A program made the translations under genes and the position numbers. DNA of 40,447 nucleotides. Source: Campylobacterales bacterium (GTDB lineage: Bacteria; Campylobacterota; Campylobacteria; Campylobacterales; Arcobacteraceae). Positions 20,554 through 31,170 of the stretch are shown here, one piece after another (position 1 is the first letter of the stretch; the number at the start of each line of letters is the position of its first letter). Below the pieces are notes generated by a model. That model worked only from the letters and a program-made list of their open reading frames with translations, made no database searches and was not told the DNA's origin. The stretch lies in the NCBI GenBank assembly GCA_018399655.1, contig JAGYNS010000002.1:1-40447 (forward strand), written 5' to 3'.

Positions 20554-22344
20554 CTAATTGGTAAGAGCAATATATCCTAAATCTTTCTCTAAAAGCTTTG
20601 TATCTCCATGTTGGATATAGATATCAGGGTATTCAAATGATTTGAGTTTTATGGTTAGTTGGGCATCGTTGATAAACTCTAAAAGAGCACTTCCCACTCC
20701 CCCTTGTTTTTGAGAGTCACTAAAGATATACCAATGTTTTGTGTCATTTGCAAGCTCTTTTAAAAGATGGCTATCGAGTGGTTTTACAAATCGAAGATCA
20801 ACGAGAGTGATATCCTCTTTTAAAAGTTTCGCTGTTTGTATTGCTTTTCCAACTCCTGCACCATAGCCTATAAAAGCAATATCACTAGAGCCTTTTTTGA
20901 GAATCTCAGCTTTGCCGTACTCAAAAGGGGTTGGCTCAAATTCCAATTCAGCAAAAGCTCCTCTTGGATACCTCATGGCACAAGGTCCACTTTCAAAATC
21001 CTTTGCAAACTCTAGTGCATATTCTAAAGTTTTTGCATCTCTTGGAGCAAATAAAGTCATATGGGGTAAAAATCGTAAAAAGCTTATATCAAACTGCCCT
21101 TGATGGGTTTCCCCATCGGCCCCTACTATACCTGCTCTATCAATTGCAAAAGTAACAGGTAAACTCATCAAACATACATCATGGATAATTTGATCAAACC
21201 CTCTTTGTAAAAAAGTGGAATAAATAGTAACAAAAGGCTTGAACCCCTCTTTTGCCATGGCTGCCATAGAGGTAACCGCATGCTGTTCTGCAATAGCTAC
21301 ATCCCAAAATCTATCTGGGAAATCTCTCATCAATAGATCAAGCCCCGTACCACTTGGCATTGCAGCGGTTACCCCTACAACTTTTTCATCAACGCTCGCT
21401 ATTTTATGTAATGCTTCACTGTATATTTGAGTGGCACTTTTATTGCCAGATTTTTTTACGAACTCACCAGATTCAACGCAAAAAGGTCCAACTCCGTGCC
21501 AGTGTTCATGTTGCCCTTCAGCTACTTTATACCCTTTTCCTTTTACTGTTCGTGCATGGACAATTACAGGTTTTCCAAAGTTTTTTGCAACCTCTAAAGT
21601 TTCACACACCTCTTCAATATTATGCCCATCTATTGGACCTATATAATCGATCCCCATCTCCTCAAACATAATACCTGGAGTGATAAGCTTCAAAGACTCT
21701 TCCACTCTTTTTGCAAGATATGTAGCCCCTTCTGGAAGATTTTTTTTGATAAACTTATCAACTTTATCTTTTATCCCTTGATAGGTTTTCCCTGCAAGTG
21801 CACGGCTAAGGTGTTTACTTATAGCTCCTATTGGTTTGGCTATAGACATCTCATTGTCATTAAGAATAATCACTATTGGAAGCTTAATATCTCCTAGTTC
21901 ATTCAATGCTTCATATACCATCCCCGCAGTCATAGAGCCATCCCCTATCATCACCACTGGCACTTTTTTTATCCCTTGAAGCTTGGCAGCTTTGGCAGCT
22001 CCCACTGCAAGTGAGATAGAGGTGGATGAGTGACCAGCTACAAAATAGTCACTGTCACTCTCTTTTGGTTTGGTAAAACCACTGATTCCCCCAAACTGAC
22101 GAAGAGTTTCAAACTGATCCCAACGCTCTGTAAGTAGCTTATGAGGGTAGCACTGATGAGATACATCAAAAATAAATGGATCTGTTTTTACATCAAAAAC
22201 TTTATGCATACCAAGAGTAAGTTCAACAGCCCCCAAAGTGGAACTAAAGTGACCACCATTTTGTGAAACCACTTCAATGATTCGCTCTCTAATATCCCCT
22301 GCTAACTGCTCTAACTCTTTGATGTTTTTATTTTTTATATCCAT
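20554..22344 (-). CDS. dxs: 1-deoxy-D-xylulose-5-phosphate synthase
   Basis: 596 aa; FDVSHQCYPHKLLTER, VMIGDGSMTAGMVYEALNELG, DRAGIVGADGETHQG. Confidence 0.97.
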   Translation of the reverse strand: MDIKNKNIKELEQLAGDIRERIIEVVSQNGGHFSSTLGAVELTLGMHKVFDVKTDPFIFDVSHQCYPHKLLTERWDQFETLRQFGGISGFTKPKESDSDYFVAGHSSTSISLAVGAAKAAKLQGIKKVPVVMIGDGSMTAGMVYEALNELGDIKLPIVIILNDNEMSIAKPIGAISKHLSRALAGKTYQGIKDKVDKFIKKNLPEGATYLAKRVEESLKLITPGIMFEEMGIDYIGPIDGHNIEEVCETLEVAKNFGKPVIVHARTVKGKGYKVAEGQHEHWHGVGPFCVESGEFVKKSGNKSATQIYSEALHKIASVDEKVVGVTAAMPSGTGLDLLMRDFPDRFWDVAIAEQHAVTSMAAMAKEGFKPFVTIYSTFLQRGFDQIIHDVCLMSLPVTFAIDRAGIVGADGETHQGQFDISFLRFLPHMTLFAPRDAKTLEYALEFAKDFESGPCAMRYPRGAFAELEFEPTPFEYGKAEILKKGSSDIAFIGYGAGVGKAIQTAKLLKEDITLVDLRFVKPLDSHLLKELANDTKHWYIFSDSQKQGGVGSALLEFINDAQLTIKLKSFEYPDIYIQHGDTKLLEKDLGYIALTN

Positions 22345-22357
22345 TTTATTTCCAATT

Positions 22358-22807
22358 CTATTTTAATAGATCCACTTCCCAAAAAAAATCGATCCACTCA
22401 TCTGCTTCTTTTACACTAAAATCTGGCTGTACCAGTGCAGATGGCTTATAAAATAGCGTTGCTACTTTCAATTCTATTTGTGGATATTTTTGTTGTAATA
22501 TTTTGAGAACCTCAACGATCGTTTCCCCACTATCAACTATATCATCAACTACCACTACCTTGTTGTTTTTACCTAAATCTGGAATATTGCTTATATCAAA
22601 AGTTTGAAGCTTTTGCATCCCATCATAATGGATCGAATTTATAGTATATAGCTGTCTTATCTCTAATGCTTCACTTATTAAGTGCCCAAGAGTTAAACCA
22701 CCTCTTGCAATAGATACCAGTGCATCTGGATTGTATTGTTTTATTTTAGGAAGTATCACCTTACAATCTCGTAAACACTGTTCATAACTATAATATACTT
22801 TTTTCAT
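22358..22807 (-). CDS. Phosphoribosyltransferase (purine/xanthine PRTase-like)
   Basis: 149 aa; PRPP-binding motif VVVVDDIVDSGET; SIARGGLTLGHLIS. Confidence 0.88.
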   Translation of the reverse strand: MKKVYYSYEQCLRDCKVILPKIKQYNPDALVSIARGGLTLGHLISEALEIRQLYTINSIHYDGMQKLQTFDISNIPDLGKNNKVVVVDDIVDSGETIVEVLKILQQKYPQIELKVATLFYKPSALVQPDFSVKEADEWIDFFWEVDLLK

Positions 22808-22821
22808 ATTTGTTTGTATAT

Positions 22822-23928
22822 CTATTTTTTACTTTCATCCAAAACAATATCCAAATGCTCAAATACTTTTTCATTTTGATCATTTGTCCCTATTGTTATT
22901 CGGATCGCATTAAATCCATACCCTGTCATATCTCTTACTATAACTCCTCTTTGAAGAAGTTTTTGTGCAATCTGCTTTGAGCTATACCCATCAAGATATA
23001 TGGTGATAAAATTTGTATATGAAGGGATATACCGAAACCCTTTTTTCTTTGCATACGCTTCATAAGAACTCATCTGTTCAAAGTTTTTCTCAATACATTT
23101 CGAGACAAAATCTTCGTGCTTCAACGCTTCAATTCCAGCAGCAAGAGAAAGTGTGGTGATATTAAAAGGTGGTCGAAGCTTATGTAAAGTTTGGATAATA
23201 TCTTCATTGGCTATTCCATATCCAACTCTCATCCCCCCTAGTGCATACGCTTTTGAAAAGGTCCCTAGATAAATGGTATTTGGATATTTTGCTATCACAT
23301 CAGATGGGATAATCTCTTTTTTACCATCTTTATATTTTGCATACTCTTGATACGCTCCATCAAGTACTACAAGAGTATTTGGATCAACTTCATCTAAAAA
23401 CTTATACACCTCATTAGCATCCAAACACTCCCCTAAAGGATTATTTGGTAAACACAAGAAGATAATATCAGCACCTTGGCTTTTATAAATCTCTCTAAAC
23501 TCATCAAGGTTATGCTCATCTGAAGGGGTTTTAAGTATAGTTGCTCCCGTTTGTTTTGCATAGATCTCATACATAGCAAAAGTTGTTTTTGCCATAAGTA
23601 CTTTAGAGTTTGTATTGCATTTTGCATGGACACAAAACTCAATAACCTGATCAGACCCAGCACCAATTACTACATTAGAACTATCAACTTGAAATTTTTT
23701 TGCCAGTGAATCTTTTAGTTCATACATTGAATCATCTGGATACACATAAGCATTGCACGCTTTTCTTTGTAAAATATCTACTACTTCTGGAGCTACACCA
23801 TATGGATTTTCATTTGATGCTAACTTAATAATCTTTTTTGGATCAACCCCATACTCCCTTACTACTAACTCTATTGGCTTTCCAGCCTCATAGGTTTGTA
23901 CATTATCTAAAACACTATTATATGTCAT
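22822..23928 (-). CDS. hisC: Histidinol-phosphate aminotransferase
   Basis: 368 aa; [29 protein letters not shown]. Confidence 0.94.
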   Translation of the reverse strand: MTYNSVLDNVQTYEAGKPIELVVREYGVDPKKIIKLASNENPYGVAPEVVDILQRKACNAYVYPDDSMYELKDSLAKKFQVDSSNVVIGAGSDQVIEFCVHAKCNTNSKVLMAKTTFAMYEIYAKQTGATILKTPSDEHNLDEFREIYKSQGADIIFLCLPNNPLGECLDANEVYKFLDEVDPNTLVVLDGAYQEYAKYKDGKKEIIPSDVIAKYPNTIYLGTFSKAYALGGMRVGYGIANEDIIQTLHKLRPPFNITTLSLAAGIEALKHEDFVSKCIEKNFEQMSSYEAYAKKKGFRYIPSYTNFITIYLDGYSSKQIAQKLLQRGVIVRDMTGYGFNAIRITIGTNDQNEKVFEHLDIVLDESKK

Positions 23929-24997
23929 CTGCTTCCCTTACATAGCTTCCTAAAAATTTTATACTTTTTTGATGTTTTTTCAATATCTCATCCACTTTTT
24001 GATCATTTTTGTGTCCATTAAAATCGATAAAAAAGGTTGAAACACCACCCACAATATGAGACTTTATCTTTGTAAGATTGATCCCTGCTTTATCAAAATC
24101 CCCTAAAAATCGTACCAATGCTCCATGTTCATTTGGAAGTTGGGCTAGGATTGAGGTTTTATCATCTCCACTTTGTCCATTTTCAAAATCACTCACAATT
24201 AAAAATCGCGTACGGTTATTCCCTTTATCCTCAATATTTTCAAATAAAATTGGCAAACTATACATCTTAGCTCCTATATGGGAGCAAATCGCAGCACAAT
24301 TTGATTCAGCCATCGCAAGTTTTGCAGCTTTTGCAGTGCTTTCCACTGGGATAAGCTCCACCTCATCAAGTCCTAGGTCTTCTAAAAATTTATGACACTG
24401 TTCAAATGCTATATCTTTTGAGTAGATTTTTTTGATCTGTTTTACCCCATCGCAAGTGGTCGCTAAGCAATGGTGAATATCCACCATCACCTCAGCAATG
24501 ATCTTAAGATCATACTCACTTAGGCAAGTGATTGTATCACTTACTATCCCATTGGAGCTATTTTCAATAGGGATCACCCCAAATTTTGCTTTTTTGTTGT
24601 CTACTTCTCGGAACACCCCTTTAATTGAAGCGATTGGCAAATACGCACTCATTGCTCCAAAACGACTCTCTGCTGCTTGATGGGTAAAACTCCCCTCAGG
24701 ACCCAAGTAAGCAATATTTTCAGGTAACTCCAAGTTTCTACTAATAGCAAAAACCTCTAAAAAAAGTGCTTCTATCGCTCCACGGGTAAGATCTCCACCT
24801 TTTTGTTTTGATCTAGCTTCTAGTCTATCGATGATCGCTTTTTCCCTCTCAGGTCTATAGATGGCACCACCTGTTTGAGCTTTAAGCTCCCCTACTTTGT
24901 GAACTGTTTGCATCCTCTCATTTAAAAGATCCAACATCTTATCATCAATACTATCTAAGGTATTTCGTAATTTATTTAATTCACTTGCCTCATCCAT
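23918..24997 (-). CDS. pheA: Bifunctional chorismate mutase / prephenate dehydratase
   Basis: 359 aa; chorismate mutase helix [23 protein letters not shown] motif [16 protein letters not shown]-terminal ACT domain. Confidence 0.94.
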   Translation of the reverse strand: MDEASELNKLRNTLDSIDDKMLDLLNERMQTVHKVGELKAQTGGAIYRPEREKAIIDRLEARSKQKGGDLTRGAIEALFLEVFAISRNLELPENIAYLGPEGSFTHQAAESRFGAMSAYLPIASIKGVFREVDNKKAKFGVIPIENSSNGIVSDTITCLSEYDLKIIAEVMVDIHHCLATTCDGVKQIKKIYSKDIAFEQCHKFLEDLGLDEVELIPVESTAKAAKLAMAESNCAAICSHIGAKMYSLPILFENIEDKGNNRTRFLIVSDFENGQSGDDKTSILAQLPNEHGALVRFLGDFDKAGINLTKIKSHIVGGVSTFFIDFNGHKNDQKVDEILKKHQKSIKFLGSYVREADDI

Positions 24998-25016
24998 TGC
25001 TTTTCCCTTGTATTAG

Positions 25017-26234
25017 TTACTTTAAATACTGCTCTTCTAAAGCGATCAAATCTTCAAAAGTTTCCCGTTTTCTTATGAGTCTATCTTTCCCATCTTCTAC
25101 TGCGATCTCTGCTACTTTTCCTCTTGTATTATAGTTGCTTGCCATTGTAAATCCATACGCACCACTACTATATATAGCCATAAGGTCATTATGCTCTGTC
25201 AATGGAAGTTCAATATCTTTGGCAAAAAAGTCACCACTTTCACATACAGGACCTACCACATTGCAAGTAGAGCTATTTTCACTCTTACCCAACACCTCTA
25301 TTTTATGGTATGCATCATACAGCGTTGGTCGCAAAAGATCATTCATCGCTCCATCTACAACTACAAACCTTTTCTCTCCATTGGTTTTTTCATATAAAAC
25401 TTTCGTTACAAATACTCCACTATTTCCTACCAAATACCGTCCTGGCTCACATACTATAGTAATATCTAGCCCATGAAGAGCATCAAGAATAGTTTGAGCA
25501 TACTCATAAGTATTGATAAGGGTTTCATTGTCATATACTATCCCTAAACCTCCCCCTACATCAAAAAACTTCAACTCCACATCAAGTGCTGCTTTTATGT
25601 TTCGTACAAGATTTGCAACAATATTCACTGACTCTTTTATAGGAGCTAGCTGTGTTAACTGGCTACCTATGTGGCAATGGATCCCAATAGGATCAAGATA
25701 TTCACTTTTTTTTGCACTTATATACATCCGTTTTGCGGTATCTATATCAACCCCAAACTTATTTTCATGAAGTCCAGTAGAGATATATGGATGGGTTTTT
25801 GGATCAACATTAGGATTGACCCGTATAGAGATCCTAGCTTGTTTTTGTAAATTTTTTGCCATAAGCTCAACTCTCGTAAGCTCTGCTTCACTTTCTACAT
25901 TGATCATCAAAATATCAAGCTTTGCGGTGCCTCTTTTATCTCACTATCTATTTTTCCAACTCCGAAAGAGACCATAATCTTATATTTTTTGGTATTCCAG
26001 CTTTTAATGCTCTTTTTACCTCGCCCTATACTGACACAATCCGCCCCACTCCCTTGATTACCCTACGTGCTTTACTACACTTAAATTTGGTTAAACTTTA
26101 ATCGCGTATAAGGATAAGTGATTTACGAGCTTTAAAGCATTTTTAAGCTCTTGGTATTGTTTGTAATATAATCAGTCATATACATAATATGGTGTTTGAT
26201 ATTTTCCTGAAAGTTCTTTAAAATTTATTCCCAT
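25017..26234 (-). pseudogene. lysA: Diaminopimelate decarboxylase, 5' third disrupted (open 25017-25910)
   Basis: 3' ORF has HCHIGSQL, DVGGGLGI, CEPGRYLVG, GPVCESGDFF. Upstream frames give MGINFKELSGKYQTPYYVYD*, KARKSLILYAIKV*PNLSVVKH, GADCVSI / EVKRALKAGIPK with stops and frame changes. Confidence 0.88.
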
Positions 26235-26239
26235 TATCT

Positions 26240-27650
26240 TCTCTTATTTTTTAAATTTAAGAGTTATAATAGCTAAATATTTGTAATTAATGACTTAATG
26301 GGAAGGTTAGTGGTATTTTTCCTTTTTTCAACTCTTTTAATTTTTTTCTTTTTTATTATATTAATTTTGTTGAAATAATCTTTGAAACTGTTTACTTCAG
26401 TAACCCTTTGCCTTAACTGAAAGGTTTTGTGGTCTTTTTTTAGTGATTAAGCACTTCTTCCTAAATACATTATTTCTATGGTAATCAAATATTGTATTCT
26501 ATTTTCATTATAAATATACTATCCTAATTTATAATTATCAAGGTATAAATAAAGCATTTATAAAAAACTAAATTATCTAAATGCCCTAATACTAATTTAA
26601 AATACTGACTATATCATTTGTCAGAGATCAACTTGTAACTGTTTTAAGATTGGCCAAGTTACTCAATAAATCCATTTAATCCATTATTAGAGGTATTTTC
26701 ATTATCGCAAAAGTAATTTTAGAAGATGTATAGTTTAATATATTAATAATCAATTTACATCTAATTTCTTCTGTCTTCCATGCATATCTCTCCAATATTT
26801 ACCTCAGTAGTGCCTTCAAAGACTGATTAACATCATGAATTAAAAAATAAATCTTATTTGCTTCTTCTAACTCCTTCATTTTTATGTTTCCTTGTCTAAA
26901 TAATAAAAAACTTAATGTGAAAAACTAAAGGAAAAAATATTGTAAAATATAAAACTAAATTAATTGAAGAACCTTGAACTATTAACAAATAGCAAAATAT
27001 ACAAAGCATTATAAAGAGTATATAGGAATAAATATCTTTAAAATATTTCCTGCATATTGTTAAAAAATCTATTATTTTTCTATTTTAATCTTGCTATCCG
27101 TTAAAACTTGCTGGTACTTTCAGTTTCACTAGTGCATTATTAACTTTATTCAACTCATGAGAATAAACTCAATTCTAATTCTAAAGATTCAATCTACTTC
27201 CCGCCAAATCCTTAATTTTAGCCTTATCTTCATCTATACGAATTTATTTTTTCCATTAACAGTATTTTTTTTGCTTTTAAGGTTTTCTAGAATTTAGCTC
27301 AAGTTTTCGTTCATTTATATTAAAATTTGTATCTGCATATAAAAATATAATTAACAAATATGTCATTTATTTCTTTAATTTTATCATCATCAAAAGACTC
27401 ATTACTTTGCTCTGAAATTCCCAGCTTTTGTATAACATCGTATGTATACCTTGATGAAAAAAATAAATCAATTATTTTTAAGAATAATAACATTAGTGAC
27501 ATATCTATTTCAACCTTATCTTTATTAATCTTTTGTTAATCTAGGCGTTTTTAAATAACTAAACTTTTCTTGAAAACTCTTATTTTTTTAAGTAATTCAC
27601 TTAAAAATCTTTTAAATTAATTGGAAATTCTAAGTCCAACCCATTCAATT
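26240..27650 (-). pseudogene. Degenerate region, unidentified coding remnants (coiled-coil and membrane-like stretches)
   Basis: Minus-strand fragments MLLFLKIIDLFFSSRYTYDVIQKLGISEQSNESFDDDKIKEINDIF, SLELELSLFSHELNKVNNALVKLKVPASF, DIYSYILFIMLCIFCYLLIVQGSSINLVLYF with frequent stops. Confidence 0.4.
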
Positions 27651-28871
27651 TTATATTTTTTCTATATAAATTCCTTCCGTTTCATCTCCATCATCTACAG
27701 AAAATCCTAAAGATTTTAAATACCCATCTTTAACAATAAAAAATATATCAGATTCCATCACAGAATCAATTTCCAAAACTTTGTTTTCAAGTACAAAAAA
27801 TTTCATATTACCCCTTATATACATATTATGATGATATTTCAAATAAGATATTCTATCTTTATTTAGAAATGAACTATTTATTTGATATTCTTCTTTATTT
27901 ATATGTTTTTGCAATTCATCTGACAAACCATCAAATACTTGTATTTTACCCTCTATTGTAAAAGTAATATATCCTTGATCAAATAAGATGTCCGAAGTTT
28001 CTACTCCGGCAATAAGCCATTATTTGAGTCATATGCTTGATAATCACTAGCATCTCTAAATGGCAAGATATGACTTGCAATTAATGAGGGATAATCTAAT
28101 TTTTCAGCCATACATTTTTCTATACCGTAAAATGATTTTACTTCTTTCTTTAATTCATGTTTATACAATTTATGAAGATATGTGTCTCTTTGTTTATCAC
28201 TTTTATTTTTCTCTAGGACTAAATGAATATCCTTATCCTCTTCAAAAATTATTATTTTATGTTTTCTATCAACAGAAAGATCTTCGAAACGATAAAATTG
28301 CAAATAAATGTTTGCACTTGATTATATTTTCTATCTTTAAAACTAATTATTTTTGCATATTGAACTGGCTTTATCTAATTCATTTCTATTTAAATATCCT
28401 TTTGAATATAAGGAAGTATCATTAATTGTCATCAACGCAATTATATCTTCCTCATTTAGTTTTCTTAAAACAGTCAAAGTCTTAATTAAAATTCATCTCT
28501 TTTGATTAGAATCACTGATTACCGACCTATTAAAACTTGAATTTGAATATACAATCTTTGAAAAAATAATTCTCTTTTCTTAGCATCTTTTGCTTTAACA
28601 TAATCTTTTGATAAATTATGTACACTTCTTAATTCATAATTTGAAAGGCTGAATTTCTTTATAAGTATTTATGACTTTTCTAACAGATATTTCATTAATT
28701 TGTAAATACTCATTAACACAAGATTATGAAATTCTCATATAATACATTCGAATAAACTTCTTTTGATGTTCTTCAACAAAATTAATAATGATTTTTAAAG
28801 ACTTATTAAATTTTGCCATTAAAATCTGTAAGTGCCATTGTCGTAGGCCAATAATTTTCATATTTTTGCAT
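27651..28871 (-). pseudogene. HNH-type (HNH_2-like) restriction endonuclease, frameshifted
   Basis: MQKYENYWPTTMALTDFNGK... ; YPSLIASHILPFRDASDYQAYDSNNGLL joined by one frameshift to GVETSDILFDQGYITFTIEGKIQVFDGLS, which follows the IxAsHIlPf...NGLLL...lFDxGyI pattern of HNH nucleases. Confidence 0.7.
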
Positions 28872-28896
28872 AATAAAACCTTAATTACTATAATTT

Positions 28897-29880
28897 TTAT
28901 TTTACAATAAATAAATACTCAGTATTTTGCTTTTTCTCTTTACCAGTTACTTTATAATCCATGAGGTTTTCAGCGCTTTGAGATATCATTAGAATACTTA
29001 CCTATGATATTAATTAACTCATCTTTTGATGGATAAGAATTATTGTTATAGCTTTAAAAACCAATATTTAAAATTTACTAAATTTGAAAATAACTTATCA
29101 AACCAATGCTAAGAGGTTTATCTATATAAATTGTTTTCGAAAGGTTTTAATTTTTTAGATAATTATACTTTCATCAATAAGTCCATAAAATCCAAAATAG
29201 TTATTCATAGTTCAGTGTGTAAGTCTAATAAAATTCATATCTGCTTTTATTTTATCTAATAAATTAAATATATCATCATTATAAACTTCATTTTTTTGAT
29301 TATTATCAAATATTGCACTTTATTATAGTCAATTAAATTTTTTATAAAATGACATTTAAATGATTCATTATGATAAGCTCTTTTTCTTTTATATTTTGAA
29401 TAACTATATTCTTCATCTCTAAGTTGTTTTTATCTTTTTTTTCCCCGAATTTAGATTAAATCTTGAATACGGCATTTTACGAACCATAGCTCTTCTTATT
29501 AAAGTAAAATGCCAATGGATTTTTATATTCTGAGGATAAATTTTTCAATATTATTTCTATATAAATCTAGCTCCATACACTCTTCCCTGGAAGAAAAAAA
29601 AACTTTAGTGAGTTTTTTGTACATAAAACCTTTTTGGTTTTCCTTCAAATATAATATCTATGTCTTTTTGGAGTTAAAGTATCGGAATTATTTTTCAATA
29701 AGTGATTTTGCTAAATAGTAGTTTATTTTTAATATATCATTACAAACAGCTGTTTACCCTGTTCAAACAGCTGTTCAAACAGCTGTTCAACCCAATAGAT
29801 GAGCCACCGCAAAAAGCATCAAAAATAGAATTGGCGTCTTTTGGAAAGTAGTCGCAAATCCAGTTTACTAATTTTTCTTT
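28897..29880 (-). pseudogene. D12-class N6-adenine DNA methyltransferase half (continues from the m5C ORF), disrupted
   Basis: VNYIGNKEKLVNWICDYFPKDANSIFDAFCGGSSIG is open in the upstream ORF; then out of frame NDILKINYYLAKSLIE, YSKYKRKRAYHNESFKCHFIKNLIDYN, DDIFNLLDKIKAD, TMNNYFGFYGLIDESII, SAENLMDYKVTGKEKK. Confidence 0.72.
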
Positions 29881-31002
29881 ATTGCCAATATAATTCACTT
29901 TTGGATATTTGTAGTTAAATAAAACTTTACTTTTATTGTCTTCTTTTATCATATTTAGTATGTTCTTTGCTATTGCTTCAGCCATAAGTGGAGGCACTGC
30001 ATTGCCAACTTGTTGCTGTGCAGATATACTATTCCCTTTAAATTCAAAACTATCTGGAAATGTTTGTAGTCTTGCTAATTCCCTAACTGTTAGAGCTCTA
30101 TTTTGAGAATAATGAAAAACTTTTCTCATGTCTCCTGTAATAGTTACAGATGGTTTATTACTATCGTATTTAATATATTTTCTAACATCTCCACTTTTTG
30201 GTCTCAAATCAATAGGTATGTCTTTTCTATCTCCACCATCTTTAATGAAACTCATTTTTTGTAACATCTGTTCAGTATGATTCATCGCTTTATGATTAGG
30301 TATATTTGATTCTTCTCCTGAACTTAAAATGGGTAAATCATCTAAATATTCTTTTACTGTTTTATGTTTAGTATGAGTAACTTTAGGAAATAAAATATTA
30401 TTGCTCATTCTTGAACCAATAAAAATAACTCTTTTTCTAATTTGAGGGACGCCATAGTCAGCAGAGTTTAAAATAGTACACTTAACTTCATATCCTAATT
30501 TATTAAAATCTTCAATAATCTCTTCTTTTGTTTTATGATTATTATGGGTATAAAGTCTTGCAACATTTTCCATAACAAAATACTTTGGATTTACAATGCT
30601 TACGACTCTAACAAATTCTTTAAATAGTCTATTTCTTGGGTCATCAATAAATTTTCTGCCTATATTTCCTGCTATGCTAAAACCTTGACAAGGTGGTCCT
30701 CCTATAATTACATCAACTTCATGTGAATCAGTTAATTTTTTTATCTCTTCTTCTGTAATTTGTGAAATATCTTTGGATATTAATTTATGTGTAGGGAAAT
30801 TGGCTTTGTAAGTTTTACAAAAGTCTTCTTCTATATCAACTGAAAAAATATTTTCAAATCCAGACTTATCAAAACCTAGTGAAAAACCACCAGCTCCACA
30901 AAATAAATCTATGTATTTTAAAGTTTTTATAGTTGTTCCTTTTGAGCTATTATTATTTTTAAAATTAAATAAATTTAGTTGTTGCATTGAAACTCCTAAC
31001 AT
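29740..31002 (-). CDS. DNA (cytosine-5)-methyltransferase fused to the N-terminus of a D12-class adenine methyltransferase; truncated C-terminally
   Basis: 420 aa; motifs FCGAGGFSLGF, GGPPCQGFSIAG, MENV, VPQIRKRV, RELARLQTFPDSF, QQVGNAVPP, followed in frame by YIGNKEKLVNWI...FDAFCGGSSIG. Confidence 0.9.
   Translation of the reverse strand: MLGVSMQQLNLFNFKNNNSSKGTTIKTLKYIDLFCGAGGFSLGFDKSGFENIFSVDIEEDFCKTYKANFPTHKLISKDISQITEEEIKKLTDSHEVDVIIGGPPCQGFSIAGNIGRKFIDDPRNRLFKEFVRVVSIVNPKYFVMENVARLYTHNNHKTKEEIIEDFNKLGYEVKCTILNSADYGVPQIRKRVIFIGSRMSNNILFPKVTHTKHKTVKEYLDDLPILSSGEESNIPNHKAMNHTEQMLQKMSFIKDGGDRKDIPIDLRPKSGDVRKYIKYDSNKPSVTITGDMRKVFHYSQNRALTVRELARLQTFPDSFEFKGNSISAQQQVGNAVPPLMAEAIAKNILNMIKEDNKSKVLFNYKYPKVNYIGNKEKLVNWICDYFPKDANSIFDAFCGGSSIGLNSCLNSCLNRVNSCL
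29743..29787. repeat. Three copies of CAAACAGCTGTT (two in direct tandem, one 9 bp apart)
   Basis: 29743-29754, 29764-29775, 29776-29787; core AACAGCTGTT is a perfect palindrome. Confidence 0.95.
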
Positions 31003-31170
31003 TTTAGAAAGTATAGCAACAATTGTTCATTTTATTAAAAAATATGTCAATATGCAATATTTTTACTTACAGTGATTATATCTAAGTTCTATTTTAAATT
31101 TGGTTAGCTTAATTTAAATGCTTAAGTCAACTATTTGATCAATATTCATTAAAAAGTTATTCAATTTCTA

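Noticed and set aside
28060-28425. Plus-strand 121-aa ORF
   Set aside because: Antisense to the HNH remnant (SHILPFRDAS...NGLL); low-complexity composition.
29509-29718. Plus-strand 69-aa ORF in the degraded methyltransferase region
   Set aside because: Antisense to recognisable D12 methyltransferase remnants; no independent support.
26240-29750. Possible CRISPR array or prophage in the ORF-poor AT-rich stretch
   Set aside because: No regularly spaced direct repeats, integrase or phage motifs seen; coding remnants explain most of it.
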